Below, piece after piece: positions 34,516 to 44,168 of a stretch of DNA of 55,639 nt (position 1 is the stretch's first letter; each line of letters opens with the position of its first letter). The position numbers and the translations under genes were made by a program. The notes under the pieces are model-generated. The model ran no database searches, was not told where the DNA came from, and saw nothing but the letters and a program-made list of their open reading frames with translations. The stretch is taken from the NCBI GenBank assembly GCA_964487555.1, contig CAZART010000022.1, positions 1-55,639 of the forward strand. The letters run 5' to 3'. This DNA is from CAZART01 sp964487555. GTDB taxonomy: Bacteria > Bacteroidota > Rhodothermia > Rhodothermales > VXPQ01.

Positions 34516-35613
34516 TCACAGCCGATAGGCGGTATATCCCGACGAAGAAAGCGCGTCTACGGCGGACTTGGCAGCACGTGGATCCGCGAATCCGATCCGG
34601 AATGCACCTCCTGTCCCTTCGCGGATTTTAAGTAATTCAATGTCCTTGATGTTCAGGGAAGCTCCGTGAAGAATACGTGCGATAGACAACAGCTCACCGG
34701 GGCGGTCTTCGGCATATACGTAGACGTCCGAAAGAGGATGGAGGAAGCCCTTTGTGTCGCGCGGTATCGATTCCCTCGCTGAATGCGCGCTCGTGAATGC
34801 GTGTTGAAGCTCCTTAAGATCCTCTGCGCCCATGCGACCGCGCAGCTTCTGAAGCCCGTTCGAGAAGCCGGCGAGCGCGTCCAGTATAGGACCGGTGTTG
34901 GCGACTAGAATATCGCGCCACACGTCGAAAGACGACGAAGCGATACGTGTCATGTCACGAAAACCGCCTGCAGCTAACTTGAGGAAGGCATCGTCCTGCT
35001 CGTTACGTTCAGCAGCATAGTTCATGAGTGCGACCGCGATCAGCTGCGGTAGATGGCTGACCGTCGCAGCAATATGATCGTGGCGGTCCGCATCCAGAAT
35101 GAGTAGCCGTGCGCCAGTGGCCCGGATAAGCTCAACGAACTGTGGTCGATCGTCAGCCAGGTTGCCCGTCGGCCCGGCAGGACAGAGCACGTAGGTGGCG
35201 TTCTCAAAAAGAAGCGCATCGGCGTATCTGACGCCGCGCCGCTCCGATCCGGCCATCGGATGACCGCCGACAAAAATCACATCATCCGCTAGAGTTTCGA
35301 CCGCCTGATGAATAACCGGCCGCTTGACAGAGCCAACATCCGTCACGACCGTTCCTGCCCTTAGATGAGGCGCAATTTCTTCGAGGGTGGCGACGATGGT
35401 CCGAAGCGGTGCGGCAAGAACGACCACGTGCGCGTCGCGAACGGCGTCTGCCGGCGAGGAGGCGCCCCGATCGATGGCCCCTCGACGCAGTGCGGTTTCA
35501 AGAACGCGCGCGCTGTCGAAGCCCACAACATGAACGTCATTCAGGCGCTTTTTCCAGACGAGGCCAAGCGAGCCCCCGATCAGACCGACTCCAATGATGG
35601 CAATACGCTGCAT
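34516..35613 (-). CDS. tyrA: Prephenate dehydrogenase with ACT domain
   Basis: The 365-residue product opens with an NAD(P) Rossmann motif (IAIIGVGLIGGSLGL), then VLAAPLRTI, TDVGSVK and GGHPMAGSERRGVRYADA (catalytic His region), and DRHDHIAATVSHLPQLIA. Residues from about 285 form an ACT domain (DVYVYAEDRPGELLSIARIL), which would let an amino acid, probably tyrosine, regulate it. It makes 4-hydroxyphenylpyruvate for tyrosine synthesis. It is divergent from the rhomboid gene. Confidence 0.93.
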   Translation of the reverse strand: MQRIAIIGVGLIGGSLGLVWKKRLNDVHVVGFDSARVLETALRRGAIDRGASSPADAVRDAHVVVLAAPLRTIVATLEEIAPHLRAGTVVTDVGSVKRPVIHQAVETLADDVIFVGGHPMAGSERRGVRYADALLFENATYVLCPAGPTGNLADDRPQFVELIRATGARLLILDADRHDHIAATVSHLPQLIAVALMNYAAERNEQDDAFLKLAAGGFRDMTRIASSSFDVWRDILVANTGPILDALAGFSNGLQKLRGRMGAEDLKELQHAFTSAHSARESIPRDTKGFLHPLSDVYVYAEDRPGELLSIARILHGASLNIKDIELLKIREGTGGAFRIGFADPRAAKSAVDALSSSGYTAYRL

Positions 35614-35860
35614 TCCCGCTACGTGTGTTACGGATTATGGGTCGCGCGGCAATCTAAGGGCGCACGTTTTGTATCTCCAGGATTTTGGGGCCTCGGCGAA
35701 CGATGCGGCCCTAAAAATGTCACGGAGTGCAGCATTTGTAACGATGCGAAATCGTCCGTCGTCGCCGCCCGACCTCACGATGGGGTGGGCTATCTTCATC
35801 ATGAACGGCGGAGTGAGTCGCCCCTGGAATGCCGGTCATTATCGAAGCGAACCGAATACG

Positions 35861-36628
35861 ATGCTCTTTCCGATATCTGACGACGATCGCCGAATAAGCG
35901 GCCCTGCGTACGTTACCTGGGGCCTCCTTGCTGCCAACGTGGCGGTATTCGTTTTCTTGCAGGAGCTGGGCGCCAATGAGTCGTTCACCTACGGATGGAG
36001 TGTAATTCCGCAAGAGATTATGTCCGGAGAGGATCTCGTCGCGAATCAGACTTTGCGTATTCAGGATCAAACCGTCACGATTCCTCAGGCACCGGGACCC
36101 TCACTGATTTACTTGACGATTCTCTCTGCCATGTTCATGCACGGGGGATTTGCCCATCTCTTTGGCAATCTCTTGTACCTGTGGATCTTCGGCGATAATG
36201 TCGAGCATCGGTTCGGAGCCGGCGCATTCCTGTCGTTTTACCTGGTCAGCGGAATCGTAGCCACAGTTGCTCAGATCGCCTTGAATCCCGACGGCATCAT
36301 ACCGAACCTGGGAGCATCCGGTGCCATTTCGGGCGTCCTTGGCGCCTACCTCGTTCTTTTCCCCAAGAATCGCGTGACCGCGATCTTTCTTTACCACATC
36401 GTGTCGATCCCGGCCGTCGCGGCCATCGGCGTCTGGATCGTCTTCCAGTTCTTCAATGGTCTTGGATCTGTGATGATCTCGCAAGAGACCGTCGGTGGCG
36501 TGGCCTACGGCGCGCACATCGGAGGATTCTTTGCCGGCGTAGTCCTTGCGCTCATCTTGAGGATCTTCATCAAGAAGGAGAAGGAGGATATCCTCACGAA
36601 GCAGGCGCAGAGCCGTCGTGGCAGGTAG
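35861..36628 (+). CDS. Rhomboid family intramembrane serine protease
   Basis: The 255-residue product has six or so membrane helices. It keeps the catalytic pair: Ser near residue 153 in NLGASGAISGVLGAY and His near residue 219 in AHIGGFFAGV. The oxyanion-helix region HGGFAHLFGNLLYLWIFG is also present. Rhomboids cleave membrane proteins within or next to the bilayer. The ATG at 35861 is chosen because the frame upstream is not membrane-protein-like and begins inside tyrA. A 20-base tandem duplication begins at its stop codon. Confidence 0.93.
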   Translation: MLFPISDDDRRISGPAYVTWGLLAANVAVFVFLQELGANESFTYGWSVIPQEIMSGEDLVANQTLRIQDQTVTIPQAPGPSLIYLTILSAMFMHGGFAHLFGNLLYLWIFGDNVEHRFGAGAFLSFYLVSGIVATVAQIALNPDGIIPNLGASGAISGVLGAYLVLFPKNRVTAIFLYHIVSIPAVAAIGVWIVFQFFNGLGSVMISQETVGGVAYGAHIGGFFAGVVLALILRIFIKKEKEDILTKQAQSRRGR

Positions 36629-36664
36629 ATACAACGCCGATTGTGTAGATACAACGCCGTTTGT
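36625..36664 (+). repeat. 20-bp tandem duplication at rhomboid stop codon
   Basis: GTAGATACAACGCCGATTGT (36625-36644) is followed directly by the same 20 bases with one change, A to T (36645-36664). The first copy contains the stop codon TAG. It looks like a replication-slippage duplication, and each copy puts a TAG in the same region. Confidence 0.9.
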
Positions 36665-36689
36665 AGGGTGGAACATCCAACGTACGAAA

Positions 36690-36725
36690 GGGCCCCGCCG
36701 TCGAGTGACCTGCGGGGCCCTTTTT
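36690..36725. terminator. Bidirectional terminator between rhomboid gene and clpC
   Basis: GGGCCCCGC (36690-36698) pairs with GCGGGGCCC (36712-36720), with five T after it on the plus strand and CTTT on the other side. Nine GC-rich pairs with a 13-base loop serve the two convergent genes. Confidence 0.92.
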
Positions 36726-36770
36726 GGATAGCCGATTCCGGATACGCGCTACACGTGGCGCATTCCGTTT

Positions 36771-39404
36771 CTATTCCTTCGCCGTTTCGGGGGCTTCTTC
36801 CTCTTTCTTGGCATCTTTGTCTTTGGGAGCAGGAGGCGCTTCGGTCTCCTTGGGGGCTACCTTCGCGTCGTCGGGCGCCGGTTCCTCCTCGGTCTTGGCT
36901 TTCGCCTTCGGCGGCTTCTTGCCCTTCTTTACTTTGAAGATGAGCTCGCCTGCTTTCTTCTCCGCGTCGTAGGATATGGTGATCGTGTCTCCGTCCCCGA
37001 GATCCTCACCCAGGATCTGCTCGGCCATGGGATCCTCGATATACTTCTGAATGGCTCGCCGTAGCGGCCGAGCGCCAAACTTGGCATCATATCCCTTCTC
37101 CACCAAAAACTCCTTCGCCGGTTTCAAAAGGTCCACGTCGATGCCGAGGTCCTTCGCCCGTTTCAGCAGCTCATCAGCCATGATGTCGATGATTTCAAAG
37201 ATGTGCTTCCTCTCCAGCGAGTGGAAGACGATCACGTCATCGATGCGATTAAGGAACTCGGGATTGAAGACGCGCTTGAGGGCATCCTCGACCGTGCTCT
37301 TCATCGTCGTGTAATTGAACACTTCCTCGGCCTGGGAAAAACCCATACCCTTGCCGAGATTCTTGATATCCCGAGCCCCGATGTTGGAGGTCATGATGAT
37401 GATGGTATTTCGGAAATCGACGCGTCGGCCGAGGCCGTCCGTGAGGATGCCGTCATCGAGGACCTGCAAGAGGATATTAAACACATCGGGATGCGCCTTC
37501 TCAATTTCGTCGAGCAGCACGACCGAGTACGGCTTGCGCCGCACTTTTTCTGTGAGCTGCCCGCCTTCCTCGTAACCGACGTAGCCCGGAGGTGCACCGA
37601 CGAGACGGCTGACGGAGAATTTCTCCATGTATTCGCTCATGTCGATGCGGATGAGGGCATCTTGTGAGTCGAATAGATACTCTGTAAGCATCTTGGCCAA
37701 CTCGGTCTTACCGACTCCGGTAGGGCCGAGAAAAATGAACGACCCGATGGGCCGCTTGGGGTCTTTCAGGCCGGCTCGGGTACGGCGGATGGCCCGCGAG
37801 AGCTTTTCGATCGGCTCGTCCTGCCCAATTACGCGACCCTTTAGCGCCTCCTCCATTTTGAGGAGCTTCTTCTGTTCGGGCTGCGAGATTTTGTCGACAG
37901 GAATGCTCGTCATCATCGCCACTACCTGGGCGATGTTCTCAACCGTCACGTCGTGGACTTCCGTCTCGGCCTTCCGCTCCCAATCCTTCTTAGCCTCTTC
38001 GAGTTCTTCCTGGAGCTTCTTTTCCTTGTCTCGCAGGCGGGCCGCCTCTTCGAACCGCTGACTCTTTACGACGCGGTTTTTCTCCTCGCGGATCTCTTCG
38101 ATCTTCTCCTCGAGGGTGACGATCTCCTGCGGCACGCGAATATTGGCCAGGTGGACACGCGCTCCCGCCTCATCCATCACGTCGATGGCTTTATCGGGCA
38201 GAAAGCGATCGGTGATGTAGCGATCGCTAAGCTTCACAGAGAGATCGATGGCCTCGTCCGAATAGAGAACGTTATGGTGCTCTTCGTAACGATCCTTGAT
38301 GTTTCTAAGAATCTCGATCGTCTCTTCGGGAGAGGAGGGATCGACGATGATCTTCTGGAATCGACGATCTAGGGCGCCGTCCTTCTCGATGTACTGTCGA
38401 TATTCGTCCAGCGTCGTCGCGCCGATGCACTGGATCTCGCCGCGCGCTAGGGCCGGCTTGAACATGTTAGATGCATCGAGGCTGCCGGATGCGCCGCCGG
38501 CGCCGACGATCGTATGAAGCTCGTCGATGAAGAGAATGACGTCCGGGCTCTTCTCGAGCTCGTTCATCACGGCTTTCATGCGCTCCTCGAACTGGCCGCG
38601 ATATTTCGTACCGGCCACGAGAGCGGCGAGATCAAGCGTCACAATGCGTTTATCGTAGAGCACGCGACTTACTTTGCGCTGGACGATGCGCATCGCCAAC
38701 CCTTCGGCGATGGCCGTCTTGCCGACGCCCGGTTCCCCAATGAGAACGGGATTGTTCTTCTTACGGCGGCTAAGGACCTGAGCCACGCGTTCGATTTCGC
38801 GCTCGCGGCCCACGATCGGATCCAGCTTGCCTTCTTCGGCCAATTTGGTCAGATCACGTCCGAAATTGTCCAGTACCGGTGTTTTGCTCTTTTCCATTTT
38901 ACTTCGCTCTTTTCCGTATCCCGAAGACGAGCGTCCGCTGGAACCGCTACTCCTTGAGGACGCTTTGCCGCTAATAATGGAGTCAAGCTCCGCCCGAACG
39001 GCATCGTATGTCACTGAAAAGCCCTGTTGCAAAATCTGGGCCGCAATATTTTCATCGTCGCGGAGAAGGCTCAGGAGAAGATGCTCCGTCCCGATGACGT
39101 CGCTCTTGTAAAGCTTCGCTTCCAGATACGTAATTTTGAGAACCTTCTCCGCCTGTTTTGTCAGAGGAATATTCCCAACGGTAAGTGTCCCCCCGGTACT
39201 ACGAACGGTGTCCTCGATAGCCTTCTTTAGCTTAAAAAGGTCGCAGCCAAGGTTGCGAAGGATCTTAACCGCGATTCCTTCACCTTCTCGGATGATACCC
39301 AACAGTAAATGCTCCGTCCCAATGTAGTCGTGTCCCAGCCGAATCGCTTCTTCTCGGCTGTACGAGATGACATCGCGGACGCGATTAGAAAAATTTCCTT
39401 CCAT
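36771..39404 (-). CDS. clpC: ATP-dependent Clp protease ATP-binding subunit ClpC
   Basis: The 877-residue AAA+ unfoldase has two Clp-N repeats (about 1-145), the first AAA domain with GEPGVGKT and ILFIDELHTI, a UVR-like middle coiled-coil region, and a second AAA domain with LGPTGVGKTELAK and VVLLDEIEKAHPDV. The C-terminal Clp-D2 domain ends near residue 820. A further 54 residues (824-877) form a Lys/Glu/Pro/Ala tail not usual in ClpC, similar in composition to the S16 tail. It feeds substrates to ClpP. The gene is convergent with the rhomboid gene. Confidence 0.95.
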   Translation of the reverse strand: MEGNFSNRVRDVISYSREEAIRLGHDYIGTEHLLLGIIREGEGIAVKILRNLGCDLFKLKKAIEDTVRSTGGTLTVGNIPLTKQAEKVLKITYLEAKLYKSDVIGTEHLLLSLLRDDENIAAQILQQGFSVTYDAVRAELDSIISGKASSRSSGSSGRSSSGYGKERSKMEKSKTPVLDNFGRDLTKLAEEGKLDPIVGREREIERVAQVLSRRKKNNPVLIGEPGVGKTAIAEGLAMRIVQRKVSRVLYDKRIVTLDLAALVAGTKYRGQFEERMKAVMNELEKSPDVILFIDELHTIVGAGGASGSLDASNMFKPALARGEIQCIGATTLDEYRQYIEKDGALDRRFQKIIVDPSSPEETIEILRNIKDRYEEHHNVLYSDEAIDLSVKLSDRYITDRFLPDKAIDVMDEAGARVHLANIRVPQEIVTLEEKIEEIREEKNRVVKSQRFEEAARLRDKEKKLQEELEEAKKDWERKAETEVHDVTVENIAQVVAMMTSIPVDKISQPEQKKLLKMEEALKGRVIGQDEPIEKLSRAIRRTRAGLKDPKRPIGSFIFLGPTGVGKTELAKMLTEYLFDSQDALIRIDMSEYMEKFSVSRLVGAPPGYVGYEEGGQLTEKVRRKPYSVVLLDEIEKAHPDVFNILLQVLDDGILTDGLGRRVDFRNTIIIMTSNIGARDIKNLGKGMGFSQAEEVFNYTTMKSTVEDALKRVFNPEFLNRIDDVIVFHSLERKHIFEIIDIMADELLKRAKDLGIDVDLLKPAKEFLVEKGYDAKFGARPLRRAIQKYIEDPMAEQILGEDLGDGDTITISYDAEKKAGELIFKVKKGKKPPKAKAKTEEEPAPDDAKVAPKETEAPPAPKDKDAKKEEEAPETAKE

Positions 39405-39818
39405 GTGCTGTAATCTACTGCGTCATTCGGAAGTACGTGGAGATCCTCGCTAAGACGATGATTCAAAACGAGACCCACCACGCCGGCCGCACAAAGGTCT
39501 CTTCGACAATTTCTGTCGGGTGCGGCACGGCCAAAAACATGTACCCCGAACTCCTATTGACGTCGCTTCTCCGTACAAAGCAAATTGTAGGCCAAGGGGG
39601 CATCCGGGATGCTCGGGGCCGGGTAGCGGGGGCGTGGTCGGCCCTCCCGGTAAGCGACGGTATTACCGAAGCCTGTACCCCCTGTTCCAACAAAACAGGC
39701 GCGGGTTCTGGTGAACGACACGCGCCTTCGAGAAGCAAAGTACATTCTTGTGGATCCGCTCGTGGGCCGCTCGGATTTGCTTATTAAACGAGCGATAGCG
39801 GAGTCTGTTCGGTGGGCT
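39405..39818. other. Intergenic region without a recognisable gene
   Basis: These 414 bases upstream of clpC hold only short frames with no coding character on either strand. Short GC-rich inverted segments occur, including CGCTCG and CGAGCG near 39769-39795, but without a T-run. The clpC promoter must lie here, but no box is convincing. Confidence 0.55.
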
Positions 39819-40178
39819 CTATGCCGCGAAGCTCGAACCGCAACCGCAAGTTTTTGTCGCGTTCGGATTGTTAAATGTGAAGCCTCGCGCGTTTAGCCCG
39901 TCGTGGTAATCGACTACAGTGCCCATCAGATATAGGCCGTGGCGTTTATCCATGTACACCGTGATCCCCTCGATTTCGAAGCTCGTGTCGTGCTCGCGCA
40001 TACGGTCGAATCCAAGAATGTAGCTCATCCCCGAACAGCCGCCGCCGCGGACACCCACCCGAAGGCTAAACCCTTCGGGGATATCCTTCGTCGTCATGAT
40101 CTGTTGGATTTCCTGAGCCGCGCGGTCGCTGATGCGAATTGGAGCTTCCTTCTGCGTCTGTACTGCCGTTCCAGCCAT
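39819..40178 (-). CDS. A-type iron-sulfur carrier protein (IscA/ErpA/HesB family)
   Basis: The 119-residue product has the three conserved cysteines: Cys48 in RGGGCSGMSY, and Cys111 and Cys113 in KTCGCGSSF near the C-terminus. The N-terminal helix ISDRAAQEIQQIM is also typical. These proteins carry Fe-S clusters to target enzymes. IscA, ErpA and SufA cannot be told apart from sequence alone; no isc or suf genes are adjacent. The ATG at 40178 is preferred to a start at 40226. Confidence 0.9.
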   Translation of the reverse strand: MAGTAVQTQKEAPIRISDRAAQEIQQIMTTKDIPEGFSLRVGVRGGGCSGMSYILGFDRMREHDTSFEIEGITVYMDKRHGLYLMGTVVDYHDGLNARGFTFNNPNATKTCGCGSSFAA

Positions 40179-40413
40179 CTTCGGAGTCGTGGATATACAC
40201 CCATTAATTCTTTGCACTTGATGCAACGAAGGGTACCAGTACCGGTTCCGTTAATCAAGCTCGCACAGACTCCTGTGCCGTTCGGCGCCGCAAGAGCGGA
40301 GGCGACGTCCGACCACCCTGTCGGTCTATGTCTTCCGGCAAGATTTGCCGAAGCCGGGCGACGTCGCCCGGAGTCAACGGACCTGTGTGCGGCGGCGAGA
40401 AAAAGCAGAACCG

Positions 40414-42759
40414 CTATCGAAATTGCCGTGCAAGAACTACAGGGTGCTTATAGTGCTCAACACGTCGAGTGTGCGCATCGACGGCCTCCAAGATGATGAT
40501 GTAGATGCCCGCTCGTAGAGAACGATCGAAGCCGTCTAGCCCATCCCAAACCAGACGACCATCAGCGGAGGAAAGCCCCGACGGCACGAGGGTGCGTACT
40601 TCGAAGCCGTCAACATCGTAGATGCGAACGCGGATGTTTGGCGTGCGCGATCGTAAGCGATAGGATACGACGGCTGCATCATCGTGGCCGTCGCCGTCCG
40701 GCGAAAACGGGGACGGGTCTACGGTGATTCCGTACGACGCATCGGCGACCCGAGCTGTATGCGCGATTGAGTTTGGGGCGCCCGGTGTCGCGCCATCGGC
40801 GGCGGCGCTGCTCGACCAACTCGCCGCATCCCCGACCGGAGCACGGAGGTCCACGCGTTCAAGAGAAAATCCACGTCGCTCAGCCAGATCGGGATGATGC
40901 CACTGCGGTCGGTAGGTCACATCATCGATCACTTCGCCGAGTCGATTGTGAATCCGGAGGCGGTCGCCGCCGTTGGCGAGAGTAAGTCCGGGTGCGGAAA
41001 CATACATGGTGCGGGCGCCGACTCGAGTTGTCGGAAACGCCCGCCGAAGAGCGGCGCTGTCGCTTACGGCGACGACGAGGTATGCACCCGGCACGAGAGC
41101 GGAAAACGGACGACCGAATCGGAGCGTATCGGCATTGCCGTATTCGTTGACATTGCGTGTACGGATCAGGTGCGTGACTGAGAGTACGTGATCGGAGATA
41201 TTGGCCATCTCAACGAATTCGATCTGGTCGGCACGGCCGTCAAAACCGTCGGCACGGGGCTCGTACATGATCTCGCTGAAGACTAGATCTCCAGATTTCG
41301 GCAGAAAAGAGATCGGGCTCGTCGGTCGGTCGGCCCGGTTTCCTTTCCGGTCGAGGAGGGTTTCAAGCCCGATCACGGGATTCGCAGGCGGCTCATCGAG
41401 AAGGATTCGAATGGCCGCTTCGGAAAGGGGAAGAAGCTCGACGACCTCTGATGCGTAGAGCACGGAGGATGGGGTGAGCTCATAGGCGCGCACCGGCTCG
41501 TCGAAATGAAGCTCGAGCGTCGCCGCTCCCGTCTGCTCAGCGAATAAAATAGAGGGCGCGACATTATCGATTTCGAATACACTGTTAACGCGTCCAGGCG
41601 TCGATCCCGACGCATCCACCGACGCGGCGAAATTGTACGATTCGGAAGGGGCATCCGGATCGATTCGCTCCAGAGATACGCCTTGAGCCGATCGGGTACC
41701 GTCATACGACAGCGAATCAACAACGCCGTCGGGGCCTGCCAAAACGACAGCATCTCCGCCATTGTTGAGCGGCGGCCAACCGTCCACCGAAAGGTATGTG
41801 ACGCCGTTCACAACCGGGCTAAATGACGCCGTATCTTCAACGAGGACGATGTAGGCCTCAGGCTGCAGTAAGTATCTCGAAAAAGAGATGGGAATGTCGT
41901 CTGAGCGCGCGTCTCGTATCCGCAAGAGGCGGAGGTCGAACGGCGTCCGACCGCGGTTCTGGAGCTCGACGAATTCAGACTGTCCCGGGGACGGATCGAA
42001 GAGCAACTCGTTGAGCACGATCTCACCGCGCCCCGGAACGGGCCCAGCGTTCTCATTGGTCTCTTGTACTACGACAATGTCGTCGAACAGGAACGAGGTT
42101 GCGCCCCTGGCCGTGTGCTTTACCCATACGGCGAAAAAGGCGCTTGACGCATGTCGATTATCCGTGGCGGAGATTACAAGCACGTCGTCTATAAAGACAC
42201 GAAATCGTCCGAAAACGTCGCGTTCCACAACAATGCCGAGGAGGGAAGAATCGCCCGCCACGACCCTCTCGCTTGAACGACCTAGTTCCACGCGCTGCGT
42301 CGCGAGCGAACCGTCGGCGCGCCAGAGCGACACGGCGTCGGTGTTGTTCGTGCCGAGCTGCAGGTAGTATCCGACGGCATGCCGGCGCGGATCCGGCCGA
42401 TCGGACACCAGGAAGATCCGCATGCCGTTGAAAGAGCTCAGGTTCACCGATCGGTGTGCCGCCGTGAAATTCCAAACCCCATACGCGGTCCGGCTGTGTG
42501 TGGCGAGATGAATCGTGTCCGCTGCAGCGGTCCCGTTTGACTGCAGCGCCGGGCCGTGCAGCTCGCCGATGGTCCATCGATCCGTATCGCCGGTCCAGGC
42601 CGGATCGTACAGGAATTCGCCATCTTCGAAAGACTCTGAGAATTGCGCGAGGCTGCAAGGTGCGGCGAAGAGGCCATACAAACCGACCAGAAGCACGAAG
42701 ACGTACGGCGGGGCGAAGCGGCAGTGCGGCATCGGTCTCGAGGATGATTTCAAGGGCAT
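40414..42759 (-). CDS. Exported lamin-tail-domain protein with FlgD-like C-terminal domain
   Basis: The 781-residue product has a signal peptide ending near CSLAQF. A lectin/LamG-like beta domain (about 40-220) comes first. Two lamin-tail domains follow: EIVLNELLFDPSPGQSEFVEL near 245 and DLVFSEIMYEP near 490, each closing with a GDAV/GDRL strand. The C-terminus has DPSPFSPDGDGHDD and a FlgD-like Ig domain (VRIYDVDGFEVRTL, LRAGIYIIILEA), common in T9SS-exported or surface proteins. The exact sorting signal is not certain. It ends a minus-strand envelope gene run. Confidence 0.75.
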   Translation of the reverse strand: MPLKSSSRPMPHCRFAPPYVFVLLVGLYGLFAAPCSLAQFSESFEDGEFLYDPAWTGDTDRWTIGELHGPALQSNGTAAADTIHLATHSRTAYGVWNFTAAHRSVNLSSFNGMRIFLVSDRPDPRRHAVGYYLQLGTNNTDAVSLWRADGSLATQRVELGRSSERVVAGDSSLLGIVVERDVFGRFRVFIDDVLVISATDNRHASSAFFAVWVKHTARGATSFLFDDIVVVQETNENAGPVPGRGEIVLNELLFDPSPGQSEFVELQNRGRTPFDLRLLRIRDARSDDIPISFSRYLLQPEAYIVLVEDTASFSPVVNGVTYLSVDGWPPLNNGGDAVVLAGPDGVVDSLSYDGTRSAQGVSLERIDPDAPSESYNFAASVDASGSTPGRVNSVFEIDNVAPSILFAEQTGAATLELHFDEPVRAYELTPSSVLYASEVVELLPLSEAAIRILLDEPPANPVIGLETLLDRKGNRADRPTSPISFLPKSGDLVFSEIMYEPRADGFDGRADQIEFVEMANISDHVLSVTHLIRTRNVNEYGNADTLRFGRPFSALVPGAYLVVAVSDSAALRRAFPTTRVGARTMYVSAPGLTLANGGDRLRIHNRLGEVIDDVTYRPQWHHPDLAERRGFSLERVDLRAPVGDAASWSSSAAADGATPGAPNSIAHTARVADASYGITVDPSPFSPDGDGHDDAAVVSYRLRSRTPNIRVRIYDVDGFEVRTLVPSGLSSADGRLVWDGLDGFDRSLRAGIYIIILEAVDAHTRRVEHYKHPVVLARQFR

Positions 42760-42828
42760 CGTCGACGCGCGTCGACGTTCAGCATACCCTTAATAGACCC
42801 GCAAATGCCGCCGATATAACCTCCGTCT

Positions 42829-44076
42829 TCAAACGGAACCGAGAATCCGGCGGTCCAGATGGCGGACGAGCGCCTGTGCGATTAGATAGGCCGTTGGTGC
42901 CAGTGCGTGCTCGTCTATATCAAAGTGGGCGTCGTGAAGCGGAAAGCTCGTTCGTGGTCCCGAGAAAGTACCGACACGTAGAAGTGCTCCCGGAATGCGG
43001 GCTACATAATGGGCGAAGTCTTCGGCGCCCATGCTCGGCCGTGGCACGTGGTGTACGGCCTCATTGCCACATACATCGCGGATCGTCTCTTCGAGATGTG
43101 CGATGAGCCGTTCGTCGTTAAGAACGGGAGGCGATCCATAGTCGAAGTCTACGTGGGCCCGCGCGCCGTTCACGGCTGCGAACTCAGTCGCGAGGTGTTC
43201 GATTCTACGGATCAGGGTTTGGCGATCCTCCACCGACGTGGAACGAAGCGTTCCACCGAATTCTACTTCTGCGGGAATAACGTTGAAGGCATCACCACCT
43301 CGAAATCGGCAAATGGTCAGAACCGCCGGATTTCTCGTATCCGTAATCCGGCCGACCAGTTGATACATCGCGTTGCTGATTTGAACCGCGATCCATATGG
43401 TGTCGGCGGTGTCATGCGGCCGTGCAGAATGTCCCGTACTTCGACTTTTTATTCGGATGCGAAACCGATCCGTCGCAGCGGTTATTGCGCCGGCAAGCAG
43501 ACCGAATTTGCCGACTTCAAGAGTCGGGTCTACGTGAATGGCGTACACCGCCTCGACGCCGTCCAGAACGCCGTCTCGAATCATAGCGATTGCACCACCT
43601 GGCGTGCCTTCTTCGTTCGGCTGAAAAAAGACGCGAACACATCCGCGCAGACGGTCCCGCATGGAACGTAGCAGGACGGCGGTACCAAGGGCGATGGTCG
43701 AGTGGGCATCGTGTCCGCAGAGATGCGCGACGCCCGGGCTGATAGACGCATAATCAGCCGACTTCGCGTCGGCCGTAGGCAGCGCGTCCATATCGGCCCG
43801 ATACCCGACGGTAGGCCCCTCTAGATCACCTTCGATGTCGACGTAGAGACCTGTGCCCGCGACGGGACCGTGGACCTCGAACCCGTGCTCCTCAAGTACC
43901 CGCCGAATAAACGCCGACGTTCGGTGTTCTTCGAAGCCGAGCTCCGGGTTTCGGTGAAGATGGCGCCGAATCTCGACGAGGAAGCTCTGATAATCCTCGG
44001 GGGGGTGCGCGTCTCCATCGAGGTTGTCCGCGTCGAAACATGGAATGCTCGGTATGTCGAGACCAGATTCACTCAT
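42829..44076 (-). CDS. M20 family amidohydrolase
   Basis: The 415-residue product has HRNPELGFEEHRTS, YRADMDALP, the metal-binding HLCGHDAHS, FFQPNEEGTPGG, the dimerisation-domain GHSARPHDTAD, DAFNVIPAEVEFGGTLRS and PSMGAEDFAHY near the C-terminus. It belongs to the M20D group, which includes amino-acid N-deacylases (hippurate, N-acetyl-diaminopimelate) and peptidases. No signal peptide is seen, so it is probably cytoplasmic. The substrate is unknown. About 90 bases separate it from the upstream gene. Confidence 0.9.
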   Translation of the reverse strand: MSESGLDIPSIPCFDADNLDGDAHPPEDYQSFLVEIRRHLHRNPELGFEEHRTSAFIRRVLEEHGFEVHGPVAGTGLYVDIEGDLEGPTVGYRADMDALPTADAKSADYASISPGVAHLCGHDAHSTIALGTAVLLRSMRDRLRGCVRVFFQPNEEGTPGGAIAMIRDGVLDGVEAVYAIHVDPTLEVGKFGLLAGAITAATDRFRIRIKSRSTGHSARPHDTADTIWIAVQISNAMYQLVGRITDTRNPAVLTICRFRGGDAFNVIPAEVEFGGTLRSTSVEDRQTLIRRIEHLATEFAAVNGARAHVDFDYGSPPVLNDERLIAHLEETIRDVCGNEAVHHVPRPSMGAEDFAHYVARIPGALLRVGTFSGPRTSFPLHDAHFDIDEHALAPTAYLIAQALVRHLDRRILGSV

Positions 44077-44168
44077 TGAATGGATGTATCGCTGTCGGAA
44101 TGCCGTGAGAGCATACGATCCGTGCCGCCACCAGTTTTCAAGGTGACGTGAATGGACAGTGTGGCTTT

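Noticed and set aside
39437..39787. Short frames on both strands upstream of clpC
   Set aside because: None has a ribosome-binding site, domain or composition of a real gene; left as intergenic.
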